Shown here: positions 62,563 through 64,000 of the stretch, piece by piece | Numbering within the stretch: position 1 is the first letter of the stretch | Layout of the letters: each line of letters begins with the position of its first letter | Source: Bacillota bacterium | GTDB lineage: Bacteria; Bacillota; Clostridia; Oscillospirales; Ruminococcaceae | Reading direction: 5' to 3' | DNA: 64,000 bases | Assembly (NCBI GenBank): GCA_023433405.1 | Contig: JAEZCT010000015.1 | Coordinates: 134,796 to 198,795 of the forward strand | Notes under the pieces: generated by a model | What the model was told of the DNA's origin: nothing | The model's database searches: none | The model's input: only the letters and a program-made list of their open reading frames with translations | Program-made: the position numbers and the translations under genes

Positions 62563-63318
62563 ATGTTGAATTCCGTAGATGTAAGATCTGAACAGGTTAT
62601 TTTTAATGGTATGGAACCTCTTTTTACAATAGCTCTTGCAATGCTATGTGCATTCGCGTTTTTTACACTTATTGTTTTAATACGAACAATCTTTCGTTAC
62701 AACCACAGCATTTACAAAGAGCTTACACGCAAATCATTTTGGCAAACCCATAAAGATGATGGAGCTTGGGGCGAATATCTCTTGCTTAAAAAGCTTGAAA
62801 GCATTGATGGTTTAAAGCGGTTTTTAGTCAATACATATATCCCTAAAGCGAACGGAGACACTACAGAAATTGATGTGTTAATGATTCATGAAAAAGGCAT
62901 CTTTGTTTTCGAGAGCAAAAACTACAGCGGCGCGATTTATGGAACGGAATCAGATAGGAACTGGACGCAGTTTGCCGGGCGGAAGTATTCGTTTTACAAT
63001 CCTATTAAGCAAAACGAAACGCATATAAAAGCAATGCAAGCCATTATACCGCAGGTACCTGAACAGTATTATCATTCAATCATAGTCTTTAGTGAACGGT
63101 GCAAACTTGAAAAAATAAAACTAACCTCCCCTAATATCCCTGTATTAAAAAGGAATGACGTGACTTGGTCTTTAAAGAAGATTCTAAGCAAAACGCCCGT
63201 CATTTTTAATACCCAGCAGATTATTGTACTTGCCGGACATCTTGCAACCTTTTCAAACGCTTCGGAAGAAATTAAGAAAAAGCATGTTGCCACCATTAAC
63301 AAGAAATATAGAAAGTGA
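62563..63318 (+). CDS. Membrane-anchored NERD-domain protein
   Basis: 251 residues. One N-terminal transmembrane helix (IALAMLCAFAFFTLIVLI, about residues 23-40), then a NERD (nuclease-related) domain: GAWGEYLLLKKLE, TTEIDVLMIHEKGIFVFESKNY with the Asp and the ExK pair of a PD-(D/E)XK-like site, and GTESDRNWTQ. The C terminus is soluble. Such proteins may cut or bind DNA at the membrane. As an addition to a small phage it could act in superinfection exclusion or defence; this is inference. GAGGG lies before the ATG, and terminators lie on both sides. Confidence 0.8.
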   Translation: MLNSVDVRSEQVIFNGMEPLFTIALAMLCAFAFFTLIVLIRTIFRYNHSIYKELTRKSFWQTHKDDGAWGEYLLLKKLESIDGLKRFLVNTYIPKANGDTTEIDVLMIHEKGIFVFESKNYSGAIYGTESDRNWTQFAGRKYSFYNPIKQNETHIKAMQAIIPQVPEQYYHSIIVFSERCKLEKIKLTSPNIPVLKRNDVTWSLKKILSKTPVIFNTQQIIVLAGHLATFSNASEEIKKKHVATINKKYRK

Positions 63319-63350
63319 AAGCCTACCGCTATGAACGGTAGGCTTCTTTC
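63319..63350 (+). terminator. Terminator of the NERD gene
   Basis: Arms AAGCCTACCG and CGGTAGGCTT with a seven-base loop, followed by CTTTC. Confidence 0.75.
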
Positions 63351-63355
63351 ATCAT

Positions 63356-63377
63356 GCGCTAAATGCCTATTTAGCAC
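63356..63377. repeat. Palindrome at right prophage border (candidate att site)
   Basis: GCGCTAAAT and ATTTAGCAC separated by GCCT. One base differs from the left palindrome arms at 56116-56137. A third ATTTAGCGC half lies at 63414-63422. Confidence 0.3.
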
Positions 63378-63406
63378 AAGGTAATATATGGCTATGGCAA
63401 GAACCC

Positions 63407-63760
63407 AATTTTTATTTAGCGCAACAAGCAGTAAAAATTTAGTTACTTCTTATTCATGGTTGGTTCATTAGTTTGCATGAGCCAAGAAATTCGCAACTCA
63501 AGAATCCTATCAATTCGACGTTTCGCCCAATCACGCATTTCTAACAATTCGCGCACATCCGTTGTTACACACAGACGATTTAAGTTTCCTTCCAGCATCG
63601 CAAATTCGTTTTCAATTTCTCTATGACAATCTTTCATTCACGTTTCCTTTCAGCTTCTCAGCCGTTTTCCAACTCTCTCAGCCTATTATCCATACTTTGC
63701 AAAATATCAAGCAATTGCTGATACGGCTTGTATCGGCGTACTACCCGAAACCGCTCCATG
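63407..63760. repeat. Direct repeat, right copy
   Basis: Second copy of the segment at 56122, beginning AATTTTTATTTAGCGCAACA. It has base changes throughout and leads into a deleted remnant of the same phage end. Confidence 0.85.
63443..63637 (-). CDS. Small helical protein of unknown function (right copy)
   Basis: 64 residues, 57 identical to the left copy at 56158; changes are mostly conservative (I to V, E to D, R to K). The frame is intact although neighbouring genes are broken. It belongs to the second, remnant phage copy. Confidence 0.6.
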   Translation of the reverse strand: MKDCHREIENEFAMLEGNLNRLCVTTDVRELLEMRDWAKRRIDRILELRISWLMQTNEPTMNKK

Positions 63761-63790
63761 CGATCACTTGCCGCATCGCCGGGTGGCATT
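63658..63790 (-). pseudogene. Remnant of the cysteine-rich ORF
   Basis: Matches the start and the end of the gene at 56373 but lacks about 160 bases between them, including all the cysteine motifs. The N-terminal MPP.. end and the helical QLLDILQSM part can still be recognised. Confidence 0.7.
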
Positions 63791-63840
63791 ATCCGCTACT
63801 TCGCAGTATTCGACACTAAATGTCTTTTTAGGCCCTGGAA
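63791..63840 (-). pseudogene. Short remnant of the rep gene
   Basis: About 50 bases match 56845-56893 of rep (around residues 228-244); everything between this point and the cysteine-rich remnant, about 180 bases, is missing. It cannot encode a functional initiator. Confidence 0.6.
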
Positions 63841-64000
63841 CGCTTACCTCACCATGTATTTTACCCATACTATAGTCAAAACCTCCGGCTAAGCCGGAGG
63901 CTTGAAAAAGCCCTAGAAGGGCACAGTACTGACAATACCCCTAAAGGGGCCCCGAAAGGTCTGCCATCCGCATTGTTTTTTCGAGCAACCCCTAAAGGGG
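63841..64000. other. Cluster of small palindromes at window end
   Basis: Contains CCTCCGGCT-A-AGCCGGAGG (63882-63900), GCCCTAGAAGGGC (63910-63922) and CCCCTAAAGGGG twice (63938-63949, 63989-64000). It could be the hairpin-rich end of an IS200/IS605-type element continuing beyond the window, or another structured RNA or repeat. No ORF can be seen. Confidence 0.4.

Larger units (their letters stand above)
56122..63406. mobile_element. Inovirus-like (filamentous phage) prophage
   Basis: A 7.3-kb unit bounded by a direct repeat (56122 and 63407). It encodes a HUH replication initiator, a Zot-type ATPase, small coat-like proteins, secreted tip-like proteins and a pVI-like protein in the usual filamentous-phage order, plus a divergent regulator and a NERD protein. 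It is visibly more A+T-rich and codes mostly on the minus strand, against the host run. No integrase or transposase was found. Confidence 0.88.

Noticed and set aside
1..64000. tRNA, rRNA and known riboswitch genes
   Set aside because: None was recognised on either strand by reading; a covariance-model scan would be decisive.

Overview
The window looks like the chromosome of an endospore-forming, anaerobic, monoderm Firmicute (class Clostridia). Gene order and moderate G+C suggest an Oscillospirales/Ruminococcaceae-type genome; the family-level placement is inference. Evidence for the lifestyle is the oxygen-sensitive pyruvate formate-lyase pair (pflB-pflA), sigG, yunB, a spoIVFA/spoIVFB-like pair and a complete spoIIIAA-AH operon, next to ordinary housekeeping genes.

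Layout. 1-4104: end of a membrane-protein gene, then pflB-pflA. 4191-5408: sigG with flanking terminators. 5542-8258 (minus): an FAD-dependent dehydrogenase and a GT4 glycosyltransferase. 8690-18483: hprK, a PHP hydrolase, a ROK glucokinase, murB, rapZ, whiA and dnaE, which link carbon-flux sensing, envelope precursors, division control and replication. 18646-22364: pfkA, two GNAT acetyltransferases, yunB. 22681-28019: ligA and gatCAB. 28148-32239: a LytM/M50 sporulation protease pair and two genes of a radical-SAM/DUF2344 system. 32328-39559: asnS, an aminotransferase, purB, secD, secF. 39781-44938: spoIIIA operon. 45079-56073: Asp23-family protein, nusB, a TsaD-like paralog, xseAB, ispA, a YuiD-like protein, dxs, tlyA, nadK, argR, recN.

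56122 to about 63400 is the accessory region: a compact filamentous-phage (Inoviridae-like) prophage inserted at the recN terminator. The minus strand carries, in transcription order, an early small ORF, a candidate ssDNA-binding protein, a secreted hexapeptide-repeat protein, a 56-residue coat-like protein, a strong terminator, a second coat-like protein of 50 residues, two secreted tip-like proteins, a small membrane protein, a Zot-type ATPase, a hairpin-rich intergenic region, a two-tyrosine HUH replication initiator and two small accessory ORFs. A divergent plus-strand module holds a 55-residue ribbon-helix-helix regulator, a palindromic operator between opposed promoters, and a membrane-anchored NERD-domain protein. 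A diverged, deleted second copy of the phage end lies at 63407-63840, so the locus was hit more than once or is a decayed tandem array. Beyond it is a cluster of small palindromes.

Across the host part, about 100-bp palindromic repeats with ATACTAAT-type ends recur at 8487, 21368, 35366 and 48498 (plus a half copy at 35300). Every copy has the same end pointing at the start of the next gene, and that end supplies a possible promoter.

The most novel observations are (1) a tip-like protein whose last 48 residues are a gapless homologue of the neighbouring 50-residue coat-like protein, (2) the RHH-operator switch with a linked NERD protein, and (3) the oriented promoter-like repeats.
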